Positions 1 to 7,197 of a DNA stretch of 16,920 bases are shown here, in pieces. The translations under genes were made by a program, and so were the position numbers. The notes under the pieces are model-generated. The model was not told the origin of the DNA and did no database searches. It saw only the letters and a list, made by a program, of their open reading frames with translations. Source of the DNA: Gallionellaceae bacterium UBA6222 (GTDB lineage: Bacteria > Pseudomonadota > Gammaproteobacteria > Burkholderiales > Gallionellaceae); NCBI GenBank assembly GCA_002421915.1, contig DISA01000005.1, forward strand, positions 182-17,101. The letters run 5' to 3'. Position 1 is the first letter of the stretch. Each line of letters starts with the position of its first letter.

Positions 1-176
1 CCGATGGTGTAGTTGCGCACGTGGCCCATATGCAACTTGCCGGACGGATAGGGAAACATCGACAGGCAATAGTATTTCGGCTTCGGGCTGTCTTCTTTGG
101 CGCGGAAAACCTGCGCGGCATCCCATTCCAGTTGGGCGGCGGCTTCGATGTCTTTGGGCGAATAATGCTGTTGCAT
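1..176 (-). CDS. leuS: Leucyl-tRNA synthetase, N-terminal fragment
   Basis: This is the first 58 codons of a class I leucyl-tRNA synthetase, which charges tRNA-Leu with leucine in the cytoplasm. The gene runs off the left edge of the window. Read on the minus strand from the ATG at 176-174, the protein starts MQQHYSPKDIEAAAQLEWD and continues through KYYCLSMFPYPSG to KLHMGHVRNYTIG. The last part contains the HMGH form of the class I HIGH ATP-binding signature and the family-specific MFPYPSG stretch that precedes it. The start fits the usual LeuS N-terminus, which lies about 40 residues before that motif. The gene diverges from the phosphoribulokinase gene. Identification is firm; nothing can be said about the missing remainder. 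Confidence 0.95.
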   Translation of the reverse strand, partial: MQQHYSPKDIEAAAQLEWDAAQVFRAKEDSPKPKYYCLSMFPYPSGKLHMGHVRNYTI

Positions 177-322
177 GATGAGTGTCGGTTTTGGGGCGGA
201 TCGTAAAGAGTCGCCATTATATCGGTAAGGCCGGCCACAAGTGACGGGTTAGCCGCCTGCTGGAGGTTCTGCTAGAATCGGCCTCCAAAAATTTTATCCA
301 TAATCGTTCAGGAGAGATCGTT
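177..322. promoter_or_regulatory. Divergent leuS / phosphoribulokinase intergenic region
   Basis: This 146-base gap separates the divergent starts of leuS and the phosphoribulokinase gene, so it should hold both promoters. On the minus strand, bases 221-216 read TATAAT, a perfect -10 hexamer about 40 bases before the leuS start, but no good -35 box lies at normal spacing. On the plus strand, TAGAAT at 273-278 is a possible -10 for the kinase gene, again with a weak -35. AGGAGA at 310-315 is a good ribosome binding site seven bases before the kinase ATG and supports that start. The promoter calls are by eye only. Confidence 0.35.
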
Positions 323-1219
323 ATGTCCGCCAAGCACCCCATCATTGCTGTCACCGGCTCGTCCGGCGCCGGTACCACCACCGTCAAACGCGCATTCGAG
401 AACATCTTTCGCCGCGAAAGCATCACCGCTGCGGTGGTCGAAGGCGACAGCTTGCACAGCCTGGACCGCATGGCATTTCGCGCTGCTGCGGCCGAGGCGG
501 CCAAGGCCGGCAACAACACGTTCAGTCACTTCGGCCCCGAGGCCAATCACTTCGACAAGATCGAGGGCATGTTCAAGCAGTACGGCGACACCGGCATGTG
601 CCAGCGCCGCTACTATGTGCACAGCGAAGAAGAAGCCGTTGCGCATAACAAGCATTTCGGCCTGACCGATCTCAAGCCGGGCGTATTCACCCCGTGGGAA
701 AATATCGAAGAAGGTTCCGACCTGCTGTTCTACGAAGGTCTGCACGGGCTGGCCAAAGACGAGAAACAGGGTATCGACGCGCGCCGCTACGTCGATCTGG
801 GTATCGGCGTGGTACCGGTGGTCAATCTGGAATGGATACAGAAGATCCACCGCGATAAGGCCGAGCGCGGCTACTCCGCCGAAGCGACCGTCGATACCAT
901 CATGCGCCGCATGCCGGACTACATCAAATACATCACCCCGCAATTCACCCACACCGACATCAACTTCCAGCGTGTGGCGACGGTGGATACCTCCAACCCG
1001 TTCATCGCGCGCGACATCCCGACGCCGGATGAAAGTTTTGTGGTGATCCGCTTCCGCAACCCGAAGGGTGTGGATTTTCCCTACTACCTGCAAATGATCC
1101 CCAACTCGTTCATGTCCCGCGCCAACACCTTGGTGGTGCCCGGCGGCAAGATGAGCCATGCGATGGAGATCATCCTGTCGCCGATCATGCACGACATGAT
1201 CCAGAACAAGAAGAAGTAA
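323..1219 (+). CDS. prkB: Phosphoribulokinase
   Basis: Phosphoribulokinase (also called CbbP) phosphorylates ribulose 5-phosphate with ATP to give ribulose 1,5-bisphosphate, the CO2 acceptor of the Calvin cycle. The 298-residue length matches bacterial class I enzymes of about 290 residues. The N-terminus has the P-loop GSSGAGTT (residues 12-19). GDSLHSLDR follows, placing Asp42, His45 and Arg49 at the positions of the catalytic base and substrate-binding residues known in the Rhodobacter enzyme. Further family signatures are HFGPEAN, LLFYEGLHG and VVNLEWIQKIHRDK. An AGGAGA site at 310-315 supports the start. The protein resembles both autotroph CbbP and the E. coli PrkB paralogue. No RuBisCO or other cbb gene is in the window, so a role in CO2 fixation is inferred. 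The gene stands alone, with its own terminator. Confidence 0.95.
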   Translation: MSAKHPIIAVTGSSGAGTTTVKRAFENIFRRESITAAVVEGDSLHSLDRMAFRAAAAEAAKAGNNTFSHFGPEANHFDKIEGMFKQYGDTGMCQRRYYVHSEEEAVAHNKHFGLTDLKPGVFTPWENIEEGSDLLFYEGLHGLAKDEKQGIDARRYVDLGIGVVPVVNLEWIQKIHRDKAERGYSAEATVDTIMRRMPDYIKYITPQFTHTDINFQRVATVDTSNPFIARDIPTPDESFVVIRFRNPKGVDFPYYLQMIPNSFMSRANTLVVPGGKMSHAMEIILSPIMHDMIQNKKK

Positions 1220-1238
1220 GCAGTAAGGCAATAACCAG

Positions 1239-1278
1239 ACGGGGGATCAGGCCAGGCTTGATTCCCCGTTTTGCTTTT
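1239..1278 (+). terminator. Rho-independent terminator of the phosphoribulokinase gene
   Basis: The 10-base arms ACGGGGGATC (1239-1248) and GATTCCCCGT (1260-1269) pair along their full length with one G-T wobble, closing an 11-base loop. A T-rich tract, TTTTGCTTTT, follows (1269-1278). The site starts 20 bases after the kinase stop codon and isolates it from the AT-rich gene downstream. Confidence 0.85.
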
Positions 1279-1305
1279 AGGGATGATTTCCGTTGAAAGT
1301 GTGCC

Positions 1306-2070
1306 ATGGCTGAGAATAAACATAAGAATTACGAGATTCTTAACCTGATTGGTTATGGTTTGGCGAAATTTAGCAATGCATTCACTCATGAGTTTGGAGT
1401 GGAAACGAAGACCGCACTCTACGAATACTTCGTTCAACTGGGTGTTGCCGAAACCACTGGTACAGTAAAAAACAGACAGGATTTGTTCGACCCATTCTTT
1501 GAGAACGGCAGAAAAGGCTGGTGGCAAAAGGGTGATACGTATATCCACAGAAAAATATTTATTGATCATTTATTTGGAAATCTAAACGCAGCTGATTTCG
1601 CGGCAATAGTTAAACTGTATTTGCTTGGGGATGCACCTCTCAATACACCAGATCAAGAGGCGATCTCTCCCATAACAAAGAGCAAGTTTAAGCAGCTTCA
1701 GGCGACTGGCGAAGAGGCTGAAATTTTCTTTATGGAAAATTTCAGAGCTATCCCTCAGTTCAAGGATGCGGCAATTGAAGATGCAAGGAAGTTTGGAGAT
1801 GGTTATGATTTTCAAATTCAATTAGAAAATGAATATATTCTCGCGGAAGTCAAAGGTGTCAGAGCCAAAAGAGGTGCTTTCAGGCTGACTGAAAATGAAT
1901 ACTCCAAGGCGAAAGAATATAAGCAAGCCTACGGCGTGGTGGTGGTTAGCAATTTAGAAGACATGCCCAAAATGACAACCATTTTTGACCCACTAAGCAA
2001 ATTGATTTTTACCGAGGCGGTCATACAAACACAGCAACTCAGTTTTCATTCCCAATCCTTGGAGTGGTAG
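1306..2070 (+). CDS. DUF3883-type nuclease-fold protein, AT-rich orphan
   Basis: This is a 254-residue protein of unknown role. The C-terminal part (about residues 134-220) matches the pattern of the DUF3883 / NO VEIN C-terminal domain, a PD-(D/E)XK nuclease-like fold. It has GEEAEIFF (135-142), then GDGYDFQI (164-171) with Asp168, then ILAEVKG (178-184) with Glu181 and Lys183, then FRLTENEYSKA. The N-terminal half (YEILNLIGYGLAKF, FVQLGVAETTGTVKNRQD, NGRKGWWQKGD) is of no domain I can name. Base composition is far from the neighbours: 1801-1860 has 19 G/C in 60, against 41 in 60 at 2161-2220 in uvrD. The ribosome site is weak (GAAAG about seven bases before the ATG). It sits alone between the kinase terminator and uvrD. 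DUF3883 domains often occur in restriction or defence proteins, but no partner gene is present here, so such a role is only a guess. Confidence 0.7.
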   Translation: MAENKHKNYEILNLIGYGLAKFSNAFTHEFGVETKTALYEYFVQLGVAETTGTVKNRQDLFDPFFENGRKGWWQKGDTYIHRKIFIDHLFGNLNAADFAAIVKLYLLGDAPLNTPDQEAISPITKSKFKQLQATGEEAEIFFMENFRAIPQFKDAAIEDARKFGDGYDFQIQLENEYILAEVKGVRAKRGAFRLTENEYSKAKEYKQAYGVVVVSNLEDMPKMTTIFDPLSKLIFTEAVIQTQQLSFHSQSLEW

Positions 2071-2115
2071 ACACGCCCCCGAATTTATTAACCTGGCATG
2101 TGGGATAATTCACAA

Positions 2116-4398
2116 ATGAATCCCGCTCTTCTCTCTGGCTTAAACCCCGAACAACGCGCCGCTGTCGAGCTGCCTGACCAATCTGCGCTGATCCTTGCCG
2201 GCGCGGGCAGCGGCAAGACGCGTGTGCTGACCACCCGCATCGCCTGGCTCATCAGCAACCGGCAGGTTTCACCGCACAACGTGCTGGCGGTGACCTTCAC
2301 CAACAAGGCGGCGAAGGAGATGGTGACGCGCCTTTCGGCCATGTTGCCCATCAATACGCGCGGCATGTGGATCGGCACCTTTCACGGACTGTGCAACCGT
2401 ATGCTGCGCGCACACTACCGCGAGGCGAATCTGCCGCAAACTTTCCAGATCCTCGACAGCGGCGACCAGCTCTCGGCGATCAAGCGCCTGATGAAGGCGA
2501 TGAACGTGGACGACGAAAAATATCCGCCACGCGAGATGCAGAACTTTATCAGCGGTAGCAAGGAAGAAGGCCTGCGCGCGCACGAAGTGGAGGCCTACGA
2601 TCCCTATACGCGGCGCAAGATGGAGGTGTTCGCCGAATACGACGCGCAATGCCAGCGCGAGGGCGTGGTCGATTTTTCCGAACTGCTGCTGCGCTGTTAT
2701 GAGCTGCTGTCGAGAAACACAGCGTTGCGCGAGCATTACCAAGAGCGCTTCAAGCATATCCTGGTGGACGAGTTCCAGGATACCAATCCGCTGCAATACC
2801 GTTGGCTGAAGCTGCTGGCCGGCGTGGGTGAAGGCCACGCTCCCTCTCCCCAACCCTCTCCCGGGGGGAGAGGGGGCGAACGTGAAGCGGGTCAAACAGG
2901 CAATCCGCGAAGCGGATGCTCGCAAAGGCAATCTTCGACTTCTGCGCTGTTTGCGGTGGGAGACGACGACCAATCCATCTACGCTTTTCGCGGGGCGAAT
3001 GTCGGCAACATGCAGGAGTTGCTGCGCGATTTCCACGTCAAGAACGTAATCAAGCTGGAACAGAACTACCGCTCGCACGGCAATATTCTCGATGCCGCCA
3101 ACGCGCTGATCCAGCACAACCGCAACCGCCTCGGCAAGAATTTGTGGACATCCGAAAGCGGCGGCGAGCAGTTGCGCGTGTATGAAGCAGAGACGGATGT
3201 GGACGAAGCCGGGTTCATCGTTGAAGAAATCCGGGAGCTTAAACGCGAAGGTGTGCACTTGACCGAGATGGCGTTGTTGTACCGTTCCAATGCGCAGTCG
3301 CGCGTGCTGGAACATGCGCTGGTGTCGGCGGGACTATCCTATCGCGTGTATGGCGGGCTCCGCTTCTTCGAACGGCAGGAGATCAAGCATGCCTTGGCCT
3401 ATCTGCGCCTGATGGAGAACACCGACGACGACAACGCGTTGTTGCGCATCATCAACTTCCCCACACGCGGCATCGGTGCGCGCAGCATCGAGCAGTTGCA
3501 GGAAGCGGCCAAACAAAACGGCACAACTTTGTACGATGCGGCGGCGCGGGCGGGCGGCAAGGTCACGGCTTTTGTCGGGCTGGTCGAATCCCTGCGCAGC
3601 GGGGTGACCGGCTTGCCGTTGCCTGAAGTCATGGAGCATGTGCTGGAGCATAGCGGCCTGCTTTCACATTACGGGAATGAGAAAGCAATCGCCTCGAAGC
3701 GGCGTGAAGCGGAAGAGCGCCTGGAAAATTTGAATGAGCTGATCAATGCAGCCACCTTGTTTGTGCATGAAAACGAGGATGACAGCCTCACGGCTTTCCT
3801 GACGCACGCCTCGTTGGAATCAGGCGAGCACCAAGCGGGAGATAGTGAAGATGCGCTGCACCTGATGACAGTGCATGCGGCCAAAGGCCTGGAGTTCCAC
3901 ACGGTATTTATCACAGGTCTGGAAGAAGGCTTGTTTCCGCACCAGAACAGCATCGACAACGGCGAACTCGACGAAGAGCGGCGCCTGATGTACGTGGCCA
4001 TTACCCGTGCGCGGCGCAGGCTGTACCTCACCTTCGCACAACGGCGCATGTTGCACGGACAGACGCACTACAGTCGGGTATCGAGTTTCATGCGCGAGTT
4101 GCCGGAGGTGTTATTGCAGTGGATCACGCCGCGCTTCAGCCCAAGCAAGCCGTTCCAGTCCGGCAGCCACGAAACGGGCAGTTACGCGAAGGCCTTCAGC
4201 GCGGTGCCGCTGGAGAAAGCGCCTCCTGCACCCGGTTCAATGTGGCGCATCGGGCAGCGCGTATTCCATCAGAAATTCGGCGAGGGCGTGGTGACCGACA
4301 CCGAGGGCGGCGGCAGCGAAGGCCGGGTGCAGGTCAATTTCAAGCGCGCCGGCAGTAAGTGGCTGGCGCTCGAATACGCCAAGCTCACCGCGATTTAG
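2116..4398 (+). CDS. uvrD: UvrD/PcrA-family DNA helicase II
   Basis: A superfamily 1 3'-5' DNA helicase that unwinds DNA in excision and mismatch repair. At 760 residues it has every expected motif: Walker A GAGSGKT (Lys34), TFTNKAAKEM, Walker B VDEFQDTN (Asp218, Glu219), GDDDQSIYAFRGA (motif III, from 282), QNYRSH (motif IV), LMTVHAAKGLEF (motif V) and YVAITRARRRLY (motif VI, from 626). The C-terminus (VFHQKFGEGVVTD...GRVQVNF..GSKWLALEYAKL) is the Tudor-like tail of UvrD/PcrA, which separates it from Rep. I prefer the ATG at 2116 (MNPALLSGLNPEQ) to the in-frame ATG at 2098, because homologues start just before LNPEQ and GGGA lies ten bases upstream. Residues about 237-276, between motifs II and III, are an extra repeat-derived segment; without it the protein would be close to E. 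coli UvrD in length. It converges on the next operon with only five bases between stops. Confidence 0.93.
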   Translation: MNPALLSGLNPEQRAAVELPDQSALILAGAGSGKTRVLTTRIAWLISNRQVSPHNVLAVTFTNKAAKEMVTRLSAMLPINTRGMWIGTFHGLCNRMLRAHYREANLPQTFQILDSGDQLSAIKRLMKAMNVDDEKYPPREMQNFISGSKEEGLRAHEVEAYDPYTRRKMEVFAEYDAQCQREGVVDFSELLLRCYELLSRNTALREHYQERFKHILVDEFQDTNPLQYRWLKLLAGVGEGHAPSPQPSPGGRGGEREAGQTGNPRSGCSQRQSSTSALFAVGDDDQSIYAFRGANVGNMQELLRDFHVKNVIKLEQNYRSHGNILDAANALIQHNRNRLGKNLWTSESGGEQLRVYEAETDVDEAGFIVEEIRELKREGVHLTEMALLYRSNAQSRVLEHALVSAGLSYRVYGGLRFFERQEIKHALAYLRLMENTDDDNALLRIINFPTRGIGARSIEQLQEAAKQNGTTLYDAAARAGGKVTAFVGLVESLRSGVTGLPLPEVMEHVLEHSGLLSHYGNEKAIASKRREAEERLENLNELINAATLFVHENEDDSLTAFLTHASLESGEHQAGDSEDALHLMTVHAAKGLEFHTVFITGLEEGLFPHQNSIDNGELDEERRLMYVAITRARRRLYLTFAQRRMLHGQTHYSRVSSFMRELPEVLLQWITPRFSPSKPFQSGSHETGSYAKAFSAVPLEKAPPAPGSMWRIGQRVFHQKFGEGVVTDTEGGGSEGRVQVNFKRAGSKWLALEYAKLTAI
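2841..2917 (+). repeat. Palindromic repeat inside uvrD
   Basis: The core is the inverted repeat CCCTCTCCC (2854-2862) / GGGAGAGGG (2866-2874) around a three-base loop. It is preceded by another CCCTCTCCC at 2842-2850, a typical layout for a widespread proteobacterial repeat that translates as PSPQPSPGGRG. A second hairpin, ATCCGC-GAA-GCGGAT, follows at 2903-2917. Both lie in the part of uvrD with no counterpart in E. coli UvrD, and the reading frame stays open. Confidence 0.8.
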
Positions 4399-4403
4399 GA
4401 CGG

Positions 4404-5180
4404 TCACGCGCGCCCCTGTTCATCCTGATCAACGACCTTGTGCGGCGATTCGTCCAGCCACGGAAAGATATTGCGATAGCTGACGTAGAGCGAGGCCAGC
4501 CCGAGCGGCAACAGCAAAATCATGCCGAGCCCGAAGGGCAGGATGCCGAGTACAAGCGCGACCAGTTGCATCACAAGGGTGTAAACCGTGTACGGAATGA
4601 TGTTGCGCAGGGTCCCGAGGAAACTGGCCTGCAATGCCAACCACGGTGAGATACCGCTGAAAAATACCAGGATCGGCGCATATTGCCACGCCACGATCAA
4701 TACCATGACCAGTGAAAATCCGAGCAAAAGAGCCAGCGAGACGTTGCTGTCGGCACTGGAGAGTGCAGTCACCAGCAGTTGTACGTCATCCGTGGTGTGG
4801 ATCTGATCCATCAGGGTGGCGAATCCCTCGCCGCCAACGAACACCATCACGGTGGAGGCGAACAGCATGCCCAGCATCAAAAAAGCGCCAAGGGTGATCA
4901 GACTGCGGGTGTGCAGTTTGAACCCGGCAAGCAGCATGGCAAGATCGGCCTTTTCGTTTTCTTCCAGCGCCCGGCACAGGCGCATATAGCCCGCCAGCAT
5001 GATCGGCATCAGGGCGACGGCGAGCAACGGGCCGAACAGTGGCAACATGGTGGCGATGAGCACAACAAATATACTGGTCAGCGCGCCCCCGATGCCGAGC
5101 AGGGGGTTACGCAGCAGGAGCTGGGCGCCGTGTTGAATCCAGAGCCAGCCGCGGACGGCATTGAATTTGCGAATTTCCAT
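4404..5180 (-). CDS. BPSS1780-family multi-pass membrane protein
   Basis: A 258-residue integral membrane protein with a soluble N-terminal stretch (AVRGWLWIQHGAQLLLRNPLLGI) and about five or six hydrophobic segments, roughly residues 30-65, 92-115, 146-175, 197-220 and 220-235. The NAVRGWxWIxxGxxLxxxNPL opening and overall layout fit the BPSS1780 family of betaproteobacterial membrane proteins, whose function is unknown. It is the last gene of the LOG / DUF2782 / thrB operon, starting nine bases after the thrB stop. It ends in a charged tail (DESPHKVVDQDEQGRA) and converges with uvrD with five bases between the stop codons. No terminator hairpin is visible between the two genes. Confidence 0.72.
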   Translation of the reverse strand: MEIRKFNAVRGWLWIQHGAQLLLRNPLLGIGGALTSIFVVLIATMLPLFGPLLAVALMPIMLAGYMRLCRALEENEKADLAMLLAGFKLHTRSLITLGAFLMLGMLFASTVMVFVGGEGFATLMDQIHTTDDVQLLVTALSSADSNVSLALLLGFSLVMVLIVAWQYAPILVFFSGISPWLALQASFLGTLRNIIPYTVYTLVMQLVALVLGILPFGLGMILLLPLGLASLYVSYRNIFPWLDESPHKVVDQDEQGRA

Positions 5181-5189
5181 GGTTCCCTA

Positions 5190-6131
5190 TTATAGCCAGA
5201 CGGGTTTTGACGTTGCGATATGGTGGCGCAGGATGCGTTCGAACTGGGCCGGGTCATGCGCATGCACTATCTCGCCGTCGCGCGGCAGGTGCAGGTCATA
5301 CAGCCGCGACAGCCAGAAACGCAGGGCGGCCAGGCGCAGCAACAGCGGCCACGCCACTGCTTCCGCCCCGGTGAAAGGGCGCACCGCGTGATAGGCGCGC
5401 AACAGGGCGTGGGAGCGTGTGGCATCCGGCGCGCCGGTCATGCTCATGCACCAGTCATTTACCGTAACCGCCACGTCGTACAGCAGCGCATCACTACAGG
5501 CGAAGTAGAAATCAATCAGCCCGCCCACGCGCTCGCCGTCCATCAGAACGTTGTCGCGAAACAGGTCGGCATGGATCACGCCTTGCGGCAAAGCACCGAG
5601 GTCAGTGTGCGCATGCAGGGCAACCTCGTCGGCCAACAGTGCCGCAGCATCGGCCGGCAAAAAGGGGGCAACCTGTGCAGCGGCCAGCGCGCGCCAAACC
5701 GGGCCGCGCGGATTGTCCATCCGTTCGCCAAAGCTCTGCCCGGCGAGGTGCAGTTGTCCCAATATTGCCCCCACGGCGGCACAGTTTGCTATGGTTGGTT
5801 GCGTCACCGACTTGCCGTTCAGCCGGCTGACGATGCATGCAGGCTTGCCATTCAGCTCTCCCAGAAATTGGTTTTTGCTGTTGGCAACCGGCGCCGGGCA
5901 GGGGATGCCGTGCCGCGCCAGATGCGCCATCAGATTGAGGTAAAAAGGAAGCTCATCGGCAGTGAGTTTTTCAAACAGGGTGAGCACGAACCGGCCATTG
6001 CCGGTCGTCACGAAATAGTTGGTGTTCTCGATGCCGGCCGGGATACCCTGTAATGCCTGCAAGGTGCCAAGGGAATAATCCGAGAGCCATGCTTTGATGT
6101 CGGCATCGGTGACGCGGGTGAAGACGGCCAT
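5190..6131 (-). CDS. thrB: Homoserine kinase, APH-fold type
   Basis: This 313-residue kinase should phosphorylate L-homoserine to O-phosphohomoserine in threonine synthesis. It belongs to the aminoglycoside-phosphotransferase-like ThrB form of Pseudomonas and betaproteobacteria, not the GHMP type of E. coli. The N-terminus (LGTLQALQGIPAGIENTNYFVTT) is the nucleotide-binding start typical of this ThrB. The catalytic loop is HADLFRDN, with His187, Asp189 and Asn194, and the metal-binding Asp207 lies in IDFYFA. The open frame extends 40 codons upstream, but the ATG at 6131 (MAVFTRVTDADI) matches the family N-terminus, has GAGAA about six bases before it, and leaves a 13-base gap to the DUF2782 gene. 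It is the third gene of the operon. Confidence 0.92.
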   Translation of the reverse strand: MAVFTRVTDADIKAWLSDYSLGTLQALQGIPAGIENTNYFVTTGNGRFVLTLFEKLTADELPFYLNLMAHLARHGIPCPAPVANSKNQFLGELNGKPACIVSRLNGKSVTQPTIANCAAVGAILGQLHLAGQSFGERMDNPRGPVWRALAAAQVAPFLPADAAALLADEVALHAHTDLGALPQGVIHADLFRDNVLMDGERVGGLIDFYFACSDALLYDVAVTVNDWCMSMTGAPDATRSHALLRAYHAVRPFTGAEAVAWPLLLRLAALRFWLSRLYDLHLPRDGEIVHAHDPAQFERILRHHIATSKPVWL

Positions 6132-6144
6132 CTGTTCTCGCCCG

Positions 6145-6450
6145 TTAAAAAGTGAACAACACCCAGCGCGGCACGCGCATTCCGGAATCCAGACTTTCCT
6201 GCCGCGCGAACTTGCCGTCGCCGCGCTCGTCCACCAGATAGTAGGGCACACCGTGTTTCGGTGTGATCTTGATCATGTAGAGCTTGCCGTTGGCGCGGTA
6301 TTCCTCCACCTGTTGCCCGGCTTCCTGCGAGATAGTCACTTCCGGCTGTCCGGCGGAGTCACCGTTGGCTCCGGGTTGGGTTGGGGGTTTTTCGGCGGCC
6401 AGAGCGAATGGAGTCAGCAGGCAGGCGAGAAGCAATAAAAGAGTGCGCAT
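6145..6450 (-). CDS. DUF2782 secreted or periplasmic small protein
   Basis: A 101-residue protein of unknown function. Residues 1-19 (MRTLLLLLACLLTPFALAA) form a clear signal peptide with an ALA-A cleavage region. The mature part has the DUF2782 core VEEYRANGKLYMIKITPKHG followed by VPYYLVDERGDGKF. This family is common next to thrB and polA in beta- and gammaproteobacteria, and that is the context here: thrB starts 13 bases downstream and polA is nearby. An in-frame TTG at 6468 overlaps the LOG stop codon and would add six residues. I prefer the ATG at 6450 because it begins directly with the signal peptide. Confidence 0.85.
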   Translation of the reverse strand: MRTLLLLLACLLTPFALAAEKPPTQPGANGDSAGQPEVTISQEAGQQVEEYRANGKLYMIKITPKHGVPYYLVDERGDGKFARQESLDSGMRVPRWVLFTF

Positions 6451-6464
6451 GAGGGCTTTCGTGA

Positions 6465-7181
6465 TCAAAGGTTAAGTTGTATTTCGCGTTCCGCCGCCGA
6501 GGGCTCGAAACCGCGTGTTTCGTAATGCTTGAAGATGGCATCCACGACCTGTTCCGGTTTGTCTATGATCTTAATCAGATCCAGATCGGTGGCGGCAATC
6601 ATTTTTTCCTCGAGCAGGGCGCTTTTGAACCACTCTACCATGCCTCCCCAGAAGTGGCTGCCAACCAGAATAATCGGGATGCGTCGCGTTTTGCCGGTCT
6701 GCACCAGGGTCAGGGCTTCCATCAGTTCGTCCAGGGTGCCAAAGCCGCCGGGCATCACCACATAGGCGCTGGCGAATTTGACGAACATCACCTTGCGCGT
6801 GAAAAAGTGATGGAAGGTCTGGCTGATGTTCTGGTAGGGGTTTTCGTGCTGTTCGTGCGGCAATTGGATATTGAGGCCGACACTGGGCGATTTGCCGTAG
6901 AACGCCCCCTTGTTTGCCGCTTCCATGATGCCGGGCCCGCCGCCGGAGATGACCGAGAAACCGGCATCCGACAGCAGGCGCGCGATCTCTTCGGTGAGCT
7001 GGTAATAGGCATGATCGCGCCGGGTGCGCGCGCTGCCGAAGATGCTGACGGCGGGATGGATGTTATTCAGGCGTTCGGTTGCGGAGACGAATTCTGACAT
7101 AATGCCAAAAACCCGCCACGACTCCTTCGACTGCATCAATTCGGGTGATTGTGTTGGCGGTAAATTCACATCGTTGTTCAT
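6465..7181 (-). CDS. LOG-family (TIGR00730) nucleotide phosphoribohydrolase
   Basis: A 238-residue Rossmann-fold protein of the LOG / lysine-decarboxylase-like family. Characterised members remove the ribose 5-phosphate from nucleoside monophosphates such as cytokinin riboside monophosphate; some bacterial ones act on ordinary nucleotides. Key motifs are VSIFGSAR (45-52), SGGGPGIMEAANKGA (79-93), a conserved Arg129-Lys130, and PGGFGTLDELMEAL (144-157), which holds the substrate and catalytic residues PGGxGTxxE. The first 43 residues are an extension before the fold. It is the first gene of the operon with DUF2782, thrB and the BPSS1780-type protein. Its ATG is 16 bases from the polA ATG on the other strand. 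The actual substrate cannot be told from the sequence. Confidence 0.88.
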   Translation of the reverse strand: MNNDVNLPPTQSPELMQSKESWRVFGIMSEFVSATERLNNIHPAVSIFGSARTRRDHAYYQLTEEIARLLSDAGFSVISGGGPGIMEAANKGAFYGKSPSVGLNIQLPHEQHENPYQNISQTFHHFFTRKVMFVKFASAYVVMPGGFGTLDELMEALTLVQTGKTRRIPIILVGSHFWGGMVEWFKSALLEEKMIAATDLDLIKIIDKPEQVVDAIFKHYETRGFEPSAAEREIQLNL

Positions 7182-7197
7182 GGCGGATCCCTGAAAG

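Noticed and set aside
308..1231. A 307-codon open frame on the minus strand opposite phosphoribulokinase
   Set aside because: It lies exactly antisense to a well-recognised gene, its protein is His/Val/Arg-rich with no motif, and such frames are expected from codon bias in GC-rich DNA.
2098..2115. Upstream ATG of uvrD adding six residues
   Set aside because: Homologues begin directly before LNPEQ, and the ATG at 2116 has a better placed GGGA. The earlier start remains possible but less likely.
5220..6053. A 277-codon open frame on the plus strand opposite thrB
   Set aside because: It is antisense to a secure homoserine kinase gene, its translation is Gln/Arg/His-rich with no family pattern, and it has no ribosome site.
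6132..6251. A 40-codon N-terminal extension of thrB
   Set aside because: It overlaps the DUF2782 gene, is Cys/Trp/Arg-rich and unlike any ThrB N-terminus; the ATG at 6131 fits the family.
6477..7097. A 206-codon open frame on the plus strand opposite the LOG gene
   Set aside because: It is a shadow frame; the LOG motifs on the minus strand are unambiguous.
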